Assembly: GCF_040807025.1 (NCBI RefSeq)
Contig: NC_090944.1
Coordinates: 119,552,738-119,616,737 of the forward strand
Origin: Struthio camelus
Lineage: Eukaryota; Chordata; Aves; Struthioniformes; Struthionidae
Direction: 5' to 3'
DNA: 64,000 nucleotides
A program made the translations under genes and the position numbers. Positions 1 through 12,639 of this stretch are shown piece by piece (the stretch's first letter is position 1; the number at the start of each line of letters is the position of its first letter). Below the pieces are notes generated by a model. It ran no database searches, was not told the origin of the DNA, and saw only the letters and a program-made list of their open reading frames with translations.

Positions 1-759
1 ACCTCCCCAGGGAGCCCCACAGTCTCCCTATAGCATTCGGAGAGCCTGATCATGATTTTATTGCCAAGACCCTTGTCATTGGCCTGCATCACACATCTGT
101 CCTTGTTACTGCTCTCTTGCACAGAGACTTACACTGCACATTTCTTATCCTCTTTTTCTTACCCTTCTTCCTAGCTGTTTCTGATATCAAGGATATGCAG
201 AACCAGAGAGTACTGTAAGCCAGAATATTCTCAGTGAAGCTCTCCAGTTTTGCTGATGCAACTTCTTATCTGGTCAGCTTACAAGACCAAGAACCTGTCT
301 TTGTCAAAGGATTTATTTTTCACTACTTGGGTTTGAGTACCCCCAGATGGCGGGCTCTGTATCACTTAATCCACCTCAGGGCAGGATTGCCTTTTTGTAT
401 CTTCTTTGCAGAAATGTAAATAGCGCATCTTCTCTGTGCAGTATAGATGATGGCAGGACAAAAAATGGGAATTGCAAGCTCCTACTGCCTGGCCAGGTCA
501 TCATAGATAGCTTGACCAAGTGTGGGGGAAAAAAATCCATGATTATCTGCATAATTCTAAGGGTGAAAGTCTATGGGTGTTTTTGTGTCGTTAGAGCCCA
601 TAGCTATGAAATTGTGGACTATCAAGTGATGGTTGAATTCACAGAATGAAGTGTATGCACAGTGTGTAAAGGCACTGAATAGCTGACTTTTTAACAGCAT
701 ATTCTCATAAAGATTGTCAGTATTTGAGCAAGCACACCTTGCTCAAAGATTGTGAAAGC

Positions 760-791
<32 letters not shown>

Positions 792-1450
792 GCCTGCAGC
801 TTTGTTCAGAGACTGGTATCTATTGGCTATTTAACAACATGTTTAATATGTGTTACATAGTTGTAAAAGACTGTATAAATTGTAGAGGCATTGCATTGAC
901 AAAACATTGTACAGTTTGCAACCTTTTACATAACACCATTGTGAGATTAATTTGTAAAGATTCATACTTAGATGTTAATACTGTAGTAGTTCTGGCTTTT
1001 GTATCAAATCAAATGCCATTATTAGTTTTTTAAATTATTTTTCTTTAACAGAATATCTCTTCATGTCTAAAAGGCAGAGGTTTTGTTTTGGTTTTCTTGT
1101 ATCTCATTATTACTATGTCTCATTCAGATTTTAATGCAACACTTGTGGCCATGTCTAAATGCTGACATCACATATTCTGATGTGATAAGCTCATAGAATG
1201 TGAGGTACATTGAAATAATTCATAAACTGGTGTGTGTTTCAACTTCCATGCAGTCGTACAGGAGCACTGATACATTTTGAGTGATCTACCTGCTGAGTAT
1301 GTGACTCAATCCAAACTTCAAAGCACAGCAATGTTCCTGGTGCAGTATTTAATGAGTGTCAGCACACGGATGTAACCACTGTATAGCATAGTGCCAAAAT
1401 TATTTCAATTGTGTACCTAGTTTAAAACGCAATAAATGGATTGTTTGTAA
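1..1450 (+). other. Probable 3' UTR tail, by synteny PSME4 (partial)
   Basis: No long reading frame is present. The stretch from about 650 to 1,440 is AT-rich and low in repeats apart from a T26 run at 766-791, and it ends in a good AATAAA followed by T/GT-rich sequence, which is what a vertebrate 3' UTR looks like. In mammals PSME4 (proteasome activator PA200) lies just upstream of GPR75 in the same orientation, so its last exon and 3' UTR are expected here. I did not find the conserved C-terminal PSME4 codons, so the stop codon would have to lie left of the window. The first 650 bases could instead be intronic. The assignment rests on synteny and is uncertain. Confidence 0.4.
1431..1436 (+). 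terminator. Poly(A) signal AATAAA
   Basis: A canonical AATAAA is followed by a T/GT-rich tract around 1,440-1,490. It would end the putative PSME4 3' UTR on the + strand. Confidence 0.45.
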
Positions 1451-4400
1451 CATCTGCATTTTTGTCTTTCTGAAGTGGAAATCTGTTACTTTAAGAATAT
1501 AATTTAAGATTGTTTACTATGATTTTGAGCTTTTTGTATGAGGTGTATGTTTCTTGTGGGACTTGGCAGTGAGTTCAAGCAACATTAAGGATTAGTCAAA
1601 AAAAGCTCTAATTATTGAGGCACTAGTTTTTATTTTAAAACATCTTTTGCCTGATGAGACCTACCAAAAATGTGTTAGTATTTGTGAAGCACACTTAAAA
1701 TTGGAGAAACTAGTTTGAAATGGAGGCTTCTCCTGCTGTCGATAGAATTTTAAAAGCTTGAAGTAAAAGTAATGGAAAGTATTGATAGAATGCTCTTTAA
1801 AGTATGTGGTGACTGATTAACTGATAGAGCAGATATTTTTGCCGTTTTGTCTACATCAGGGGCGGATGACAATAGGATCCAGCTCTGCTGCTGTGTACGC
1901 AAGTTGGGAGGAGTTTCTTTTCATGTATGTCCATAATCCAGCTGTACCTGGAATTGATTGCAATGTTAAGAAAATGGTGCTCTGCAGAGAATCATTGTGC
2001 AGTCAGAGAGCTATCACAGCAAATAAGTACTTAGTACTAATTCATGATCACTGTTTTATAAATCAGTAATAAGTTACTGGATCTCAGCAGACTCCCAGAA
2101 AATGACACCTATTCAAAATACAGTTTTACAGGATAAAATATACCTGTGACTGTGTGAACACACTTGTATTAATTGTCTTTTTGTGGCTGAAAGGTTAAAT
2201 TTTAGTTTCTCCTATTCTAAAGGTGTAGGAACAATTTTGAGTTATTAAATTTTGTAATTTAATTGGTACTTTTATTCCTCAGCTTTTCTCCAAGCAATAT
2301 ATTCATGTAAGGAGTTTTAAGTTTTCCATCACGTTGATGCTTGATCGGATCACTTGATGAAACAGGAGACTGGGCTGCATGAGTGTTCGGGGCTTCTTCC
2401 CATTTTCTTTACTCACTTACTGTTGTAAATCATTGTTCTCAATAGCAACCCTATTTGGAGGCTTACTGGTTGCATTTTTCTATCTGAAAAGAGACAAGAT
2501 TGTTCACAGAGCCTGCTTAGCCCTTTTCTTTAAGTTTGTCTGAATGGTAGTTCAGTGTTTTAAGGCTGATTTTGATGAACTGCTGAGCAACATTTAGCCC
2601 CCAGTCTCCGTTTGGACATACACGCTTCTGGGACATTTCTCCTAAGATGGGCTGTTTTCTGTCTCTTTCCTGCACCTCCTTGCAACTCTCAAAGTAGGCC
2701 AGGCCAAGCCAAGCTGTCTCCTCCCTAAAGCCCTGCAGATTTTACCTAGGCAAGACTTCCTTGAAAAAATCTTTCTCAAGCAGAAAGTATCAGCCCAAAT
2801 GGTTTAGTGGCAGAGGTGAAGCCTCTTCTACCACAGCCAGACATGGTTTCTTTTCCTGCCTTGTACATTATGACATTATGACTGCATTCCTTGCATGTCC
2901 AGGTAGCTGCTCTCCTGTCCTTTTTACGTCTTTATCAGGCTGCTGGGAGTTGTGCACTTGGCACGTGCAGGTGATGTCTCTCCTTTCAGTTTTTCAGTTA
3001 GGCATCCCCAGTGTCCCCTTCTTTGCTCGGTGTCTCACTTTCTTCCACAGCTTCAGGCTTCCTGGCAGCTGAGAAGCTGAGACTCAAGTTTCCTTTTCCA
3101 CTGTGCTGTGGAAAACATGATAATCTGGTCAGATGTTTAAAAAAAAAAAAAAAAAAAAAGTACTGATCAGCACGAAGTTTTAATGCCTGTTGTCCTTGTG
3201 TCCTTGCAAGATTTTAACTTCAATCCTTCTGTAAATTATCAAATAATTTGTTTTTATTCTCACTGGCACTGTACAGTAAGTGGAAGGCAACACTTCTGGA
3301 TTCCCCCTCCCAAAACACTCGCTGTACAGCCGTGTTGCTGCACAGAAGAATGGGATTTCCAGCAAGGAGAGGAAAGTTAGCCTAAACATGATCCAGACTT
3401 TGAGGCTATCTGCAGGCCGGGGTAACCATGATCTCTGGGGTAGGGACCTTGTGGTGGTGAAGCCAGTCAGGTTCTAGGGGCACCAGGACAGCAGTAATTT
3501 CAGAGTCTATCGCAAGGACTATGTTGTTTGATCACAGAAGAAAATTAAACTGCGTGTAGAAGAGAGAGGCTATTGCTAAGCTGGTTAAGGTAATGCACAA
3601 AAATTACAAGCAGAGTGGTTCGAAAGAACAGATATGCTGGGACCCAAAGTGAGGACAGTGTACGAGGTTCGCATGTCAGCACTGACTTGCTAATGCAGGT
3701 TTGCTCCCCCATCTGCTTTGCCAAGGCAAAGGCAGCTCCTATGTCCTTGAATGGGTCCATTTGTACTCCCTTTTCTCTCTTTCTCTCCCTCTCTCGGTCA
3801 ACAGGTGCTTTTCAGAACTATAAAAAGACATTCAGAAAGGAAATTCCTCTCCATGAGCTGAGAAAAAAGGGGTTACTTCTCTCTCCAGGGGAAGGAGAAT
3901 GACTGCAGCTGTACGGTCTCAGTAAAGCAGTCTGGAATCAGGAGTTCTCCCAGCACGGACAAAAGCCCAGACTGTTGCCAGCAAAGATTATTAGTAAAAT
4001 TATCCTTGATTTCTGATGGATTACAGCACAGTGCTTAGAGGAATTAGCAGCATCATGAAGAGGCAAATTGTTCCATGGGTGAAAAGGAGAGGGAGCCTTG
4101 CTGGTCACGCTCCTTTTCTAAGTCTAGATTAAACATCGTATTTAACCTTTGCTTGTGGAAATTCAGCCTACGTTCCCTGCTTGATCTCTTAGTTTACGTT
4201 TGTCTGAGACAGACTTCTGTTCTGCAGGTGCTCTGCAAAACCCCATGTGTCTCATTTTAATCTGAGCTGGTGACTGGCCCTTAATACCAGGTTCCTGCTG
4301 CCTGCCGAAATGCAGCCACAGAAGAGCTCTGTATGAAGGCTCAGCGCAAAGTGATCCCGAGGTTCAAAACTGTTTGCCTGGGGCAAACCTGTTGGAAAGT

Positions 4401-6784
4401 GAAACAGTTCGTGAAGTGTTAGAGGTTTCCTATGCCTATTTATTTCAAACCGTGCCATGCTCATAGGCTACTAATGGAAGAAGTTAACACTAATTAGCAT
4501 GCATTTTAACAGTCTGCTCAGTTTAATTATTTTTCTACATCTTGCTAGGTCAGAATATCCAGATAATAAAAATGCTGGCTTGTCTGAGGACACCATCATG
4601 GCAGGTATTTTTTATGTATTACCCAAGCAGATTTCACAGCTAGAGAGACAGCCGGACACCCACTTTCCTTGGGGAATAATGAAGGGTGTTGGGAAGCAGG
4701 AGAGGCAGTCTTTCTTGATTGGCTTACTTAGAAAAAACAGCAATAAACCTCCCAAAAATCAATCTGAGCAATGAATCTAGTAAGATCAGTAATAAATCTA
4801 GTGAGAAGCCTCGGTGAGTTCACCTAGAAAGGCCTCCGTTAAGAAACAAAAGCTTTAAACACATACTCTGCTCTTCCTGGCTATAACTTCTGTTTTTCTG
4901 GGTTAATTTGCCTGTACCTTTTCCATTCCAGCCTCTGTCCCCTGCAGCTGTTTTATTAGCATCATGAGGTACTGAGTTTCTTGGGTTAGGGGGGAGGGGA
5001 CAGGTTTCGACAATAAAAAGTAATTTTCAGTTCCTTGCAGTAAATATCTGCGAGACGGGACAGCGTGTTAAAAAATAATGTCTTGGGGATGGAATTTCTC
5101 CTTTTGCAGAAGGAGCTCCAAGACTGACAAATCTTTGCGAAGTCTAGTAATATTACAGACAAAAATCAGGGTGATATAATATCAATAACATACTCATCAG
5201 AGATAATTATCAGAGTAAAATCAGAGCTATTTTTATGAATTGTTTTAAGGATGGGCTTAAGAGTGCTGCAAAGGAGGAGTTAATATCCTGATATCTTGTG
5301 TAAGATGCTGCAAAAATTATCGCTGTTGTGAGTCCTGTGTTGGAAAACCAATTTCTTCCACTGCTCCTCTTTCCCCAAACCCCCTGCTTCGGCAGTTCTT
5401 TTAGAAAGGGGCAGGCAGAGTAGTGAGAGGTTTAGGCTTCCTGTGCAGGAGGGATTGTGCAGTGTTTCGTGTTCCCATGGAGATGCTTTCTGCCGCGGTT
5501 CATCTCCTCACTTCCGGAGACGAGACCTGTGCTCTAATGCTGCTCTTCTCTTGTGCATGCCTCAGTCTGCATTATTCACAGGAGCTAAGCCGAACGTGCG
5601 CCACAGTGTGCAGCTTTATCAATATGAATCACCAAAACAATATTTGGACTTGCACTTTTCTACTAAAATGTTTAAAAGGCTCCCAGGCTAACACTAATAC
5701 TACTTCTTGCCACATTTCAAGCTATAGTTCTTAACTGTAGTGGGGAAACACGTTGAAGAAGCTCCTTGCTCCTCATGGGCCAGTTAGATAGTGCATTAAT
5801 GAAACAATCTAACAATCTAAACGCATTACTATTGCAAAATAGCAAAAAAAGTCTGCATTTTCTAAATACCTAGTTCTACCTAGTTCTAATGCTTTGTAAC
5901 GGCCAAGTCCTTACAGCTTTGACTCCTAAATCCATTCTTTAGTATCTCAGGTAGCAGTCTCAAAAGCACATAAGTGATTGGCATCTCAGTCTCGTCAACT
6001 CCTTTAACATACGTGGGCTTGTTAAGCATGTGCCTAATAGGATTTGCTAACTGGCATATTTCTGATGTGTGTGCCTTCCACCAGCTCATCTAGTAATTCA
6101 GGGAAATCAAGAAGTCTAATTGCGGTCATCCAGGTTTGTGCGTTTGGCCAAATAACGTTTCCTGGCTCTGCATAGCCAGAAACAGAATCTACCTGCTAAC
6201 TCCTGACGCCGGTCTCCGTCCTGCTGTTTGTCCCCAGCCTATGTACAGAGACATTTTCTGTATTTAACAGCAGAAGAAAGTATTTTGAAAGGTTAATCTG
6301 AGCAGCACGAAGAATAGTCATAGCCTAATGTGGACTCCGAGATTGGACTTAATGGGGAACTGATAGGCTGCTATACAGCCTCTTGCTTACAACTCAAGTG
6401 CAGCATGTTAACTGCTCTGAAAGGGCTTGGATGTCGTGTGCACGTTAGTTTCACTGAAACAGAACAATCACCCTTTCCTCAGCGTCAATCACTTTGAGGT
6501 AATTCACTCCTGCATTGCACAGATATTTTGTCAGTCTTGTTTAATCACGCAGTTCAGCGTTCTCTGATGTTTATAAATAAGAAAATTGAAGGAGGGTGAT
6601 CCCAGCTCCTCAGTGACAAAACAACTTGTATTCAGCAGGGGCCAGGATTCACCCACAGAATTAAAATTAGCCATGACTGAAGAACGAAAATGGAAGCAAG
6701 AGTGAAAATAAGTGTGATAGACAAGCGGAGAGAAAACACAGCTTGAAGCAGTAGAAGCCCATGGAGGTTATGTTTTGGTTTAGA
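1451..6784. other. Intergenic DNA, nothing recognised
   Basis: No exon-like frame, RNA gene or recognisable repeat was seen. There is an A20 run near 3,139-3,158 and ordinary AT-rich unique sequence. All open frames are short and lack family signatures. Confidence 0.5.
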
Positions 6785-8664
6785 GATGCGACAAGGAAGG
6801 CTAAGGCCCATTTGGAATTAAATCTGGCAAGGGATGTCAAGGACAACAAGAAGGCCTTCTTCAAAGACATCAATAGCAAAAGGAAGACTAGGGAAAACGT
6901 GGGCCCGCTGCTGAATGGGGCGGGTGCCCTGGTGACGAAGGATACAGAGAAGGCAGAGTTATTGAATGCTGCCTTTGCTTCCGTCTTCACTGCTAAGGCC
7001 AGTCCTGAGGAATTCCAGACCTTGGAGACAGGAGAGGAAGGCTGGAGAAAGGAAGACTCTCCCTTGGTGGAGGAGGATCGGGTTAGAGATCTTTTGTCCA
7101 AACTTGACATCCATAAATCCATGGGCCCCGATGGGATGCACCCACGAGTGCTGAGGGAGCTGGCGGATGTTATCGCTAGGCCACTCTCCATCATCTTGGA
7201 AAGGTCCTGGAGATCAGGAGAGGTGCCTGAGGACTGGGAGAAAGCCAATGTCACGCCAGTCTTCAAAAAGGGCAAGAAGGAGGAGCCAGGAAACTACAGG
7301 CCTGTCAGCCTCACCTCCATCCCTGGCAAGGTGATGGAACAGCTCCTCCTGGAGGTCCTCACTAAGCATGTGGAGGACAAGAAGGGGATCAGGAGTAGTC
7401 AGCATGGATTCATCCAAGGGAAATCATGCTTGACCAATCTGATAGCCTTCTCTGATGGAATGCCTGGCTGGGTAGATGAGGGCAGAGCAGTGGATGTTGT
7501 CTCCCTGGACTTCAGCAAGGCTTTTGACACTGTCTCCCATCCCATCCTCCTAGGTAAGCTCAGGAAGTGTGGGCTGGATGAGTGGACAGTGAGGTGGATT
7601 GAGAACTGGCTGGATGGCCGAGCTCAGAGGGTTGTGGTGAACGGCGCAGAGTCAAGTTGGAGGCCTGTGGCCAGTGGTGTCCCCCAGGGGTCAGTCCTGG
7701 GTCCGGTCTTGTTCAATATATTCATCAATGACCTGGAGGAAGGGACAGAGTGCACCCTCAGCAAGTTTGCTGATGATCCTAAACTGGGGGGAGAGGCTAA
7801 CACAGCAGAAGGCTGTGCTGCCATTCTGAGGGACCTGGACAGGCTGGAGAGGTGGGCGGAGAGGAACCTCCTGAAGTTCAGCAAAGGCAAGTGCAAGGTC
7901 CTGCACCTAGGCAGGAATAATCCCATGCAGCAGGACAGGCTGGGGGTTGACCTGCTGGAAAGTAGCTCTGCAGAAAAGGACCTGGGAGTGCTGGTGGACA
8001 ACAAGTTAAACATGAGCCAGCAGTGTGCCCTTGTGGCCAAGGCGGCCAATGGGATCCTGGGGTGCATGAGGCAGAGTGTTGCCAGCAGGTCGAGGGAGGT
8101 GATCCTGCCCCTCTGCTCAGCCCTGGTGAGGCCTCACCTGGAGTACTGTGTCCAGTTCTGGGCTCCCTAGTCCAAGAGAGACATGGCACTCCTGGAGAGA
8201 GTCCAGGGGAGGGCTACCAAGATGATTAGAGGGCTGGAGCACCTCTCCTAGGAAGAAAGACTGCAAGAGCTGGGCCTGTTCAGCCTGGAGAAGAGAAGAT
8301 TGAGAGGGGATCTCATCAACGTGTACAAGTATCTGAAGGGGGAGTGTCAAGAGGATGAGGCCAGCCTCTTCTCCGTGGTGCCCAGCAACGGGACAAGAGG
8401 CAATGGGCAGAAACTGAACCACAGGAAGTTCCATCTGAACCTGAGAAAAAACTTCTTCACTGTGAGGGTGACAGAGCACTGGAACAGGTTGCCCAGAGAG
8501 GTAGAGGAGTCTCCTTCGCTGGAGATATTCAAAACCCATCTGGATTGATCCTGGGCAATATGCTCTAGGTGACCCTGCTTGAGCAGGGAGGTTGGACTAG
8601 ATGATCTCCAGAGGTCCCATCCAACCTAAACGATTCTGTGATTCTGTGATTCTGTGATTCTGTG
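6785..8664 (+). mobile_element. CR1 non-LTR retrotransposon (LINE), 5'-truncated
   Basis: This is the 3' part of an avian CR1 element: most of the ORF2 reverse transcriptase, a short 3' UTR, and four copies of the terminal octamer ATTCTGTG (8,633-8,664). The RT frame runs from about 6,785 and carries family signatures such as [40 protein letters not shown] and [14 protein letters not shown]. The catalytic box at 7,766-7,777 reads FADD, followed by Pro where most CR1 copies have Thr. The frame has TAG at 8,168-8,170 and again at 8,249-8,251 but no frameshift; beyond these it continues through [25 protein letters not shown]-like sequence to TGA at 8,546-8,548. The upstream endonuclease is absent, the usual 5' truncation of target-primed insertion. 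Only two stops in 1.8 kb suggests a fairly young but immobile copy. Confidence 0.95.
8633..8664 (+). repeat. CR1 3'-terminal octamer array
   Basis: Four perfect head-to-tail copies of ATTCTGTG mark the 3' end of the CR1 insertion. CR1 elements characteristically end in such octamers rather than in poly(A). Confidence 0.9.
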
Positions 8665-10680
8665 TTTTTGGACTTGCCCTCGTCTATATGTAACTAGTTT
8701 AAAAACAAAAACAACCCCTACAAAACCATCCAAAAACCCCTCTGCTCCAGCTGTCTGGGCTGCAAGACTGTCTTGCTCCTTTAAGAGCAAAGCAGCCTTC
8801 TCTGAGCGCTACTGGCACTTCCTTGCAGCAGCCCCCAGGAACAACTCTGGATTGATTACTCGCTGGAAGAGCGTTTCGCGTGCAGGACTCATACCATAGG
8901 CCAGGCTGCTGTTGTGAGTCAGAAGTTTGCTTAAAAGAACTGCTCTTACTTTTAGAAAAAAACTATTTTGAAAAACAAGCTAGCACGGATCACTGACAAG
9001 CTTGCAGTTGTCAACCTAAGGTTCCTGTCACTGGCTTGATGATTATACAAAGTGCCACCATGCTTCAGCGTTACTGTTGGGGGCAGGGGAGGTTTAAAAA
9101 GACGATATACAGCTTCATAGAGGTATACGTAATATGTACAAACGTACAGTATAAGACAAATGCCCTTGCGTAAGTCAGAAGTACTGGCTCTACTGTATTG
9201 CTGAAGCCCTTCTGCATGTTGCCCGGCGGGGCTTTTCTCTCCTTTGCACGCGTTTTCGGTGGCCGTGCTACTGACGTCCCTCCCTTCTGTTGGCCTGCCT
9301 GGAGGAGGCCTTTGCTGCCTCCAAAAATGTGTGCTGAGCTTTTCTGAACATCGCGCCCATGGAAGTATTTCAAAATGATCCCTTTACGTACTGAGACATC
9401 CAACACCCTCCATCACTTCAAATGACAACTACTGTATGTGTGGTGTGTAGTATCCGGCAGTAAACAAATAAGGAAATAACATTCATGATTTTTTACCGGG
9501 GGAATACTGAGGATCCCTTGTCTTAGACCCTATGGCTCTGAGGGCAGAGAGGTAAACAAAAAGGGAGCCCCTACCCCACTGAGTTTACGCTGTAAAGCAA
9601 GGCAAAAAAGTTCAAGCAGGGGAAAATGCAGCATGCCGAACTTTGCCTTGCGCTTTCATGGTCAACAGCTGCGGTCTTGGTGTTTTGTTGTTAGATCAGC
9701 ATGGAGGAACATCCAAGCCTTGACCATTCAGCTATTGACTTGGTATCCTGACAAGGGGCTGGCTTCAACAGGACTTCTAGCAAAGCCTCTACCTGCCTCA
9801 TCTTAACGGGTTTCCTCTCTGCTTCAGGAGAACTTCACGGGCAAGCACTGGCCGAGTTTCCCTGACTAGCAGCCCTGTGTCATGCCAACGACAGCGCCGC
9901 CCCGCGCCCGGCTGTGTGGTGCTCTTTGGCGACTGAGGGGATGTTAATGTGCAGACGCTGTGGAAACGGCAGGAAGGAACAGATCAGACCCAACCTGTAA
10001 GTTGCTATGGACCCTTGCGCTGCACTAGCGCATTGCACTGCGCCCTTTAGCGCAAGTTTGGGCAGCGCTCAGTTTGGGTGTGCGCAATTGTTTCTCGCCA
10101 AGCAGGCAGTCCGTGAACGCAGCCCCCGGGTGGAAAGGGAGATGCAAACCCAGCGCCGACCTAGAAAGCAGAACGAGGAGGGAGGGGGCTGTGCTGCGCG
10201 TTGCGCAAACTGAACGTAGTCTGTATGAAACACGTTTTTCCACTGCTGCTCTTGCTTGGAGGCTGTCCCAGAGCTTCACGCACATTTAAGAGTTTAGGGG
10301 CACTTGCTTGTTCTTGGACTAGCCCTATGTTTGAGTAGCTTTCCTCTTTCCATGCTTTTGAGGGATGGACCCATCTTCTCTTGGCTTCTCTTTTGCTCAA
10401 CAGCTCTCCTGGTCTCCTTCTCTACGGTAAGAGCTCCACGATCTTTTTCCTTTTCTCTTTTTCTTTTCAGCCAAAGTTCATCCTTCCTGAAGGTCAGCAC
10501 AGAGGTAGCGTGTCCCAGATGCGGTTTTAGCAATGCTGCCGCTGCAGTTCTTCCCTGTCCTTTCCTACAGGGAGAACAGTGAATCCCACGTGCCTTTCTG
10601 CTATCTTGCCACGCTACTGACTGACCGTCTGACTAACGTAGCCAAGTCTTTCTCTCCCACTCGTTTCTACCCGGTCAGCC
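8665..10680. other. Intergenic DNA upstream of GPR75
   Basis: Nothing was recognised. Sequence becomes more GC-rich after about 9,850. Short open frames here lack any family signature. Confidence 0.5.
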
Positions 10681-10689
10681 CCTGACTGG

Positions 10690-11280
10690 CAGCGGCGATC
10701 CTTCGCGCTGTTGCGCTGCTGTTTTATGCGTTCGGTCGCGCTTGTGGCCTGTGCCGGGACACGGTGCCACGTGCAGTTTTTTGGGTGCTCGTAGCTGTGC
10801 TCCGCAGCCAGGCTGGGACCACTGCGGTCCTGCGCGCGACGGCGCCTGCGCCGTGCTCCAAGCACGGCTTCACAGCTGCTCGGTGGCGCGGGTGCTCGCG
10901 ACGGCGTCTGCGGGCCCGGCGGCCGCGGCGGGGAAGGCGGGGGGCGCAGCAGGGCCTGGCTGCGCTTCGCAGGACGGGGGCACGTGGGGTGCGGTGTCAG
11001 GGCGTGCGGTGGGGGGCAACACAGGAGGCTGGGTGGAGGGCGGCTGCGGGTGGGGTGTGGGGCACAGGCTGCGGCCGCGGCCGGGAGAGATCTTTGCTTC
11101 CGTCTCTCGGGCAGGGCCGCCGGCGGGGGCGGGTGGGCGGACGCCCGCGGACCTGGCCCCCGCCGGGGCTGGGTGGTGGCGCTTGTGCTGCAGGCAGGAA
11201 CGGCCGTGGTGGCCACGGGCGGGGGCGTCAGCATGCGTGGGGGCAGGTGTGGTGAGGGGCTGTGTGCGGGTGTAGAGCTG
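10690..11280. promoter_or_regulatory. GC-rich, CpG-containing block distal to the GPR75 promoter
   Basis: This roughly 600-bp region is rich in G+C and CpG, including runs such as GGCCGCGGCGGGG. A TG-rich minisatellite separates it from the main GPR75 CpG island. Overlapping frames on both strands are open because of base composition and show no domain. It may be an upstream promoter or enhancer, or a 5' UTR exon of GPR75; I cannot decide between these. Confidence 0.4.
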
Positions 11281-11289
11281 TGAGCGTTG

Positions 11290-11410
11290 TGTGAGCAGGT
11301 GTTGTGCAAAGGTGTGTGCAGGTGTAGGGGTGTGTGCGTTGTTTGAGCAGGTGTAGGGGTGTGTGCGTTGTTTGAGCAGGTGTAGGGGTGTGTGCAGGTG
11401 CACAGGGGTG
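11290..11410. repeat. 29-bp tandem repeat, about 3 copies
   Basis: The motif GGTGTAGGGGTGTGTG recurs at 11,321, 11,350 and 11,379, giving a 29-bp period with near-perfect copies. It forms the left end of the long TG-rich minisatellite tract. Confidence 0.85.
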
Positions 11411-11589
11411 CATAGAGGTGTGGTGCAGGGGTACGTGTGGGAGCAGGTGTGGGTGCAGGGATGTGTGTGAAGGTCTGGGGAAGTGTGGCTGTAGAGGTGT
11501 GCGTTAGTGTGTGGGCTTGTGTAGGTGTACCTGTGTGTGCGTGTGTTTGTGTGTCCACGGGTGTGAGGTGTGCCTACATGTGTGTTCCC

Positions 11590-12380
11590 CTCTGCATGTG
11601 TGTGTCTGTAGGTGCTCCCCTGGGTGTGTGGTGTGCATGCGTGTGTGCGCGTGCCTCTTGATGCTCCCCTGGGTGTGTGGTGTGTGTGTGCACGCCTGTA
11701 GGTGTTCCCCTGTTCATGTACTCGTAGCTGCTCCCCTGTGGGTGTGTGTGCACTGGTAGGTGCTTCCCTGTGTATGTGGTTTGCATGTGTGTACGTGCAC
11801 CTGTAGCTGCTCCCTTGGATGTGGGAGTGTGTGCCTGTAGGTGCTCCCTGGGATGTGCATGGTGTGTGTGTGCCTGTAGGTGCTCCCCTGTGTACTCACC
11901 TGTAGGTGTTCTTGTGTGTGTGTGTGTGCGCCTGTACATGCTCCCCTGGGGGTGTGTATGCATACTTGTAGGTGCTCCCCGGGTGTGTGTGTGGGGGGGG
12001 TGTGTGTGTGCCTGTAGGTGCTCCACGGGTGTGTGTGTGAGTGTGCCTGTAGGTGCTCCCCGGGTGTGTGTGGGGGTGCGTGTGCAGGTGCTCCCCGGGT
12101 GTGTGTGGGGGGGGAGTGTGCGGGGGTGTGTGTGTGTGCATGCCTGTAGGTGCTCCCCGGGTGTGTGTGGGGGGGGAGTGTGCGGGGGTGTGTGTGTGTG
12201 CATGCCTGCAGGTGCTCCCCGGGTGTGTGTGGGGGGGGGAGTGTGCGGGGGTGTGTGTGTGCATGCCTGTAGGTGCTCCCCGGGTGTGGGGGGGGGGGAG
12301 TGTGCGGGGGTGTGTGTGTGCATGCCTGTAGGTGCTCCCCGGGTGTGTGCGTGCGTGTGTGTGTGTGTGTGTGTGTGCGG
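11590..12380. repeat. TG/G-rich minisatellite next to GPR75
   Basis: Units carry the core GTAGGTGCTCCCC followed by TG runs and poly-G. Cores start at about 11,970, 12,016, 12,051, 12,086, 12,148, 12,210, 12,271 and 12,330. The period is about 35 bp on the left and 59-62 bp on the right, where the units add a G8-10 run and a CGGGGG run. More diverged cores extend left to about 11,600. The tract ends in a (GT)n run at about 12,350-12,375. Strand asymmetry (G/T on +) keeps frames open on both strands, giving spurious His/Thr/Pro- or Cys/Val-rich proteins. Confidence 0.9.
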
Positions 12381-12600
12381 GCGCCCCCCGGGTGCGTGCG
12401 CGCACGGCGGCCGGGCCCGCTGCCTGCCGGCGCCGCTCGCCGCCCGCCGCCCGCCCGGAGCCGCGCCGGCGCCGCGGCGGCCGGAGGTAGCGGAGCGGGG
12501 GCGGGAGGCGCCTGCCGGGGGCAGCGGGCGGCGCAGGGCGGGGGCTCGGCCCGGCCCCGCGGGGCGGCGGCGGCGGCGGCGGCGCGGGCGGGCGGGCGCC

Positions 12601-12639
12601 ATGGCGGAGCGGGCGGCGCCATGGCGGGGGCAGCGCTGA
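12601..12639 (+). other. Upstream ORF 1 in the GPR75 leader (12 codons)
   Basis: An ATG at 12,601 opens a 12-codon frame that ends at TGA 12,637-12,639, before the GPR75 start. It matters only if transcription starts upstream of it. Confidence 0.35.

Noticed and set aside
175-214. A 40-nt stretch between CTTCTTCCTAG and GTAAGC, considered as a PSME4 exon.
   Set aside because: None of its frames matches the known PSME4 C-terminal residues; it may be a chance pair of splice-like sites.
10614-11558. A 314-codon - strand frame rich in Thr, Pro and Ala.
   Set aside because: It is low-complexity translation of the GC-rich block and TG repeat, with no family signature.
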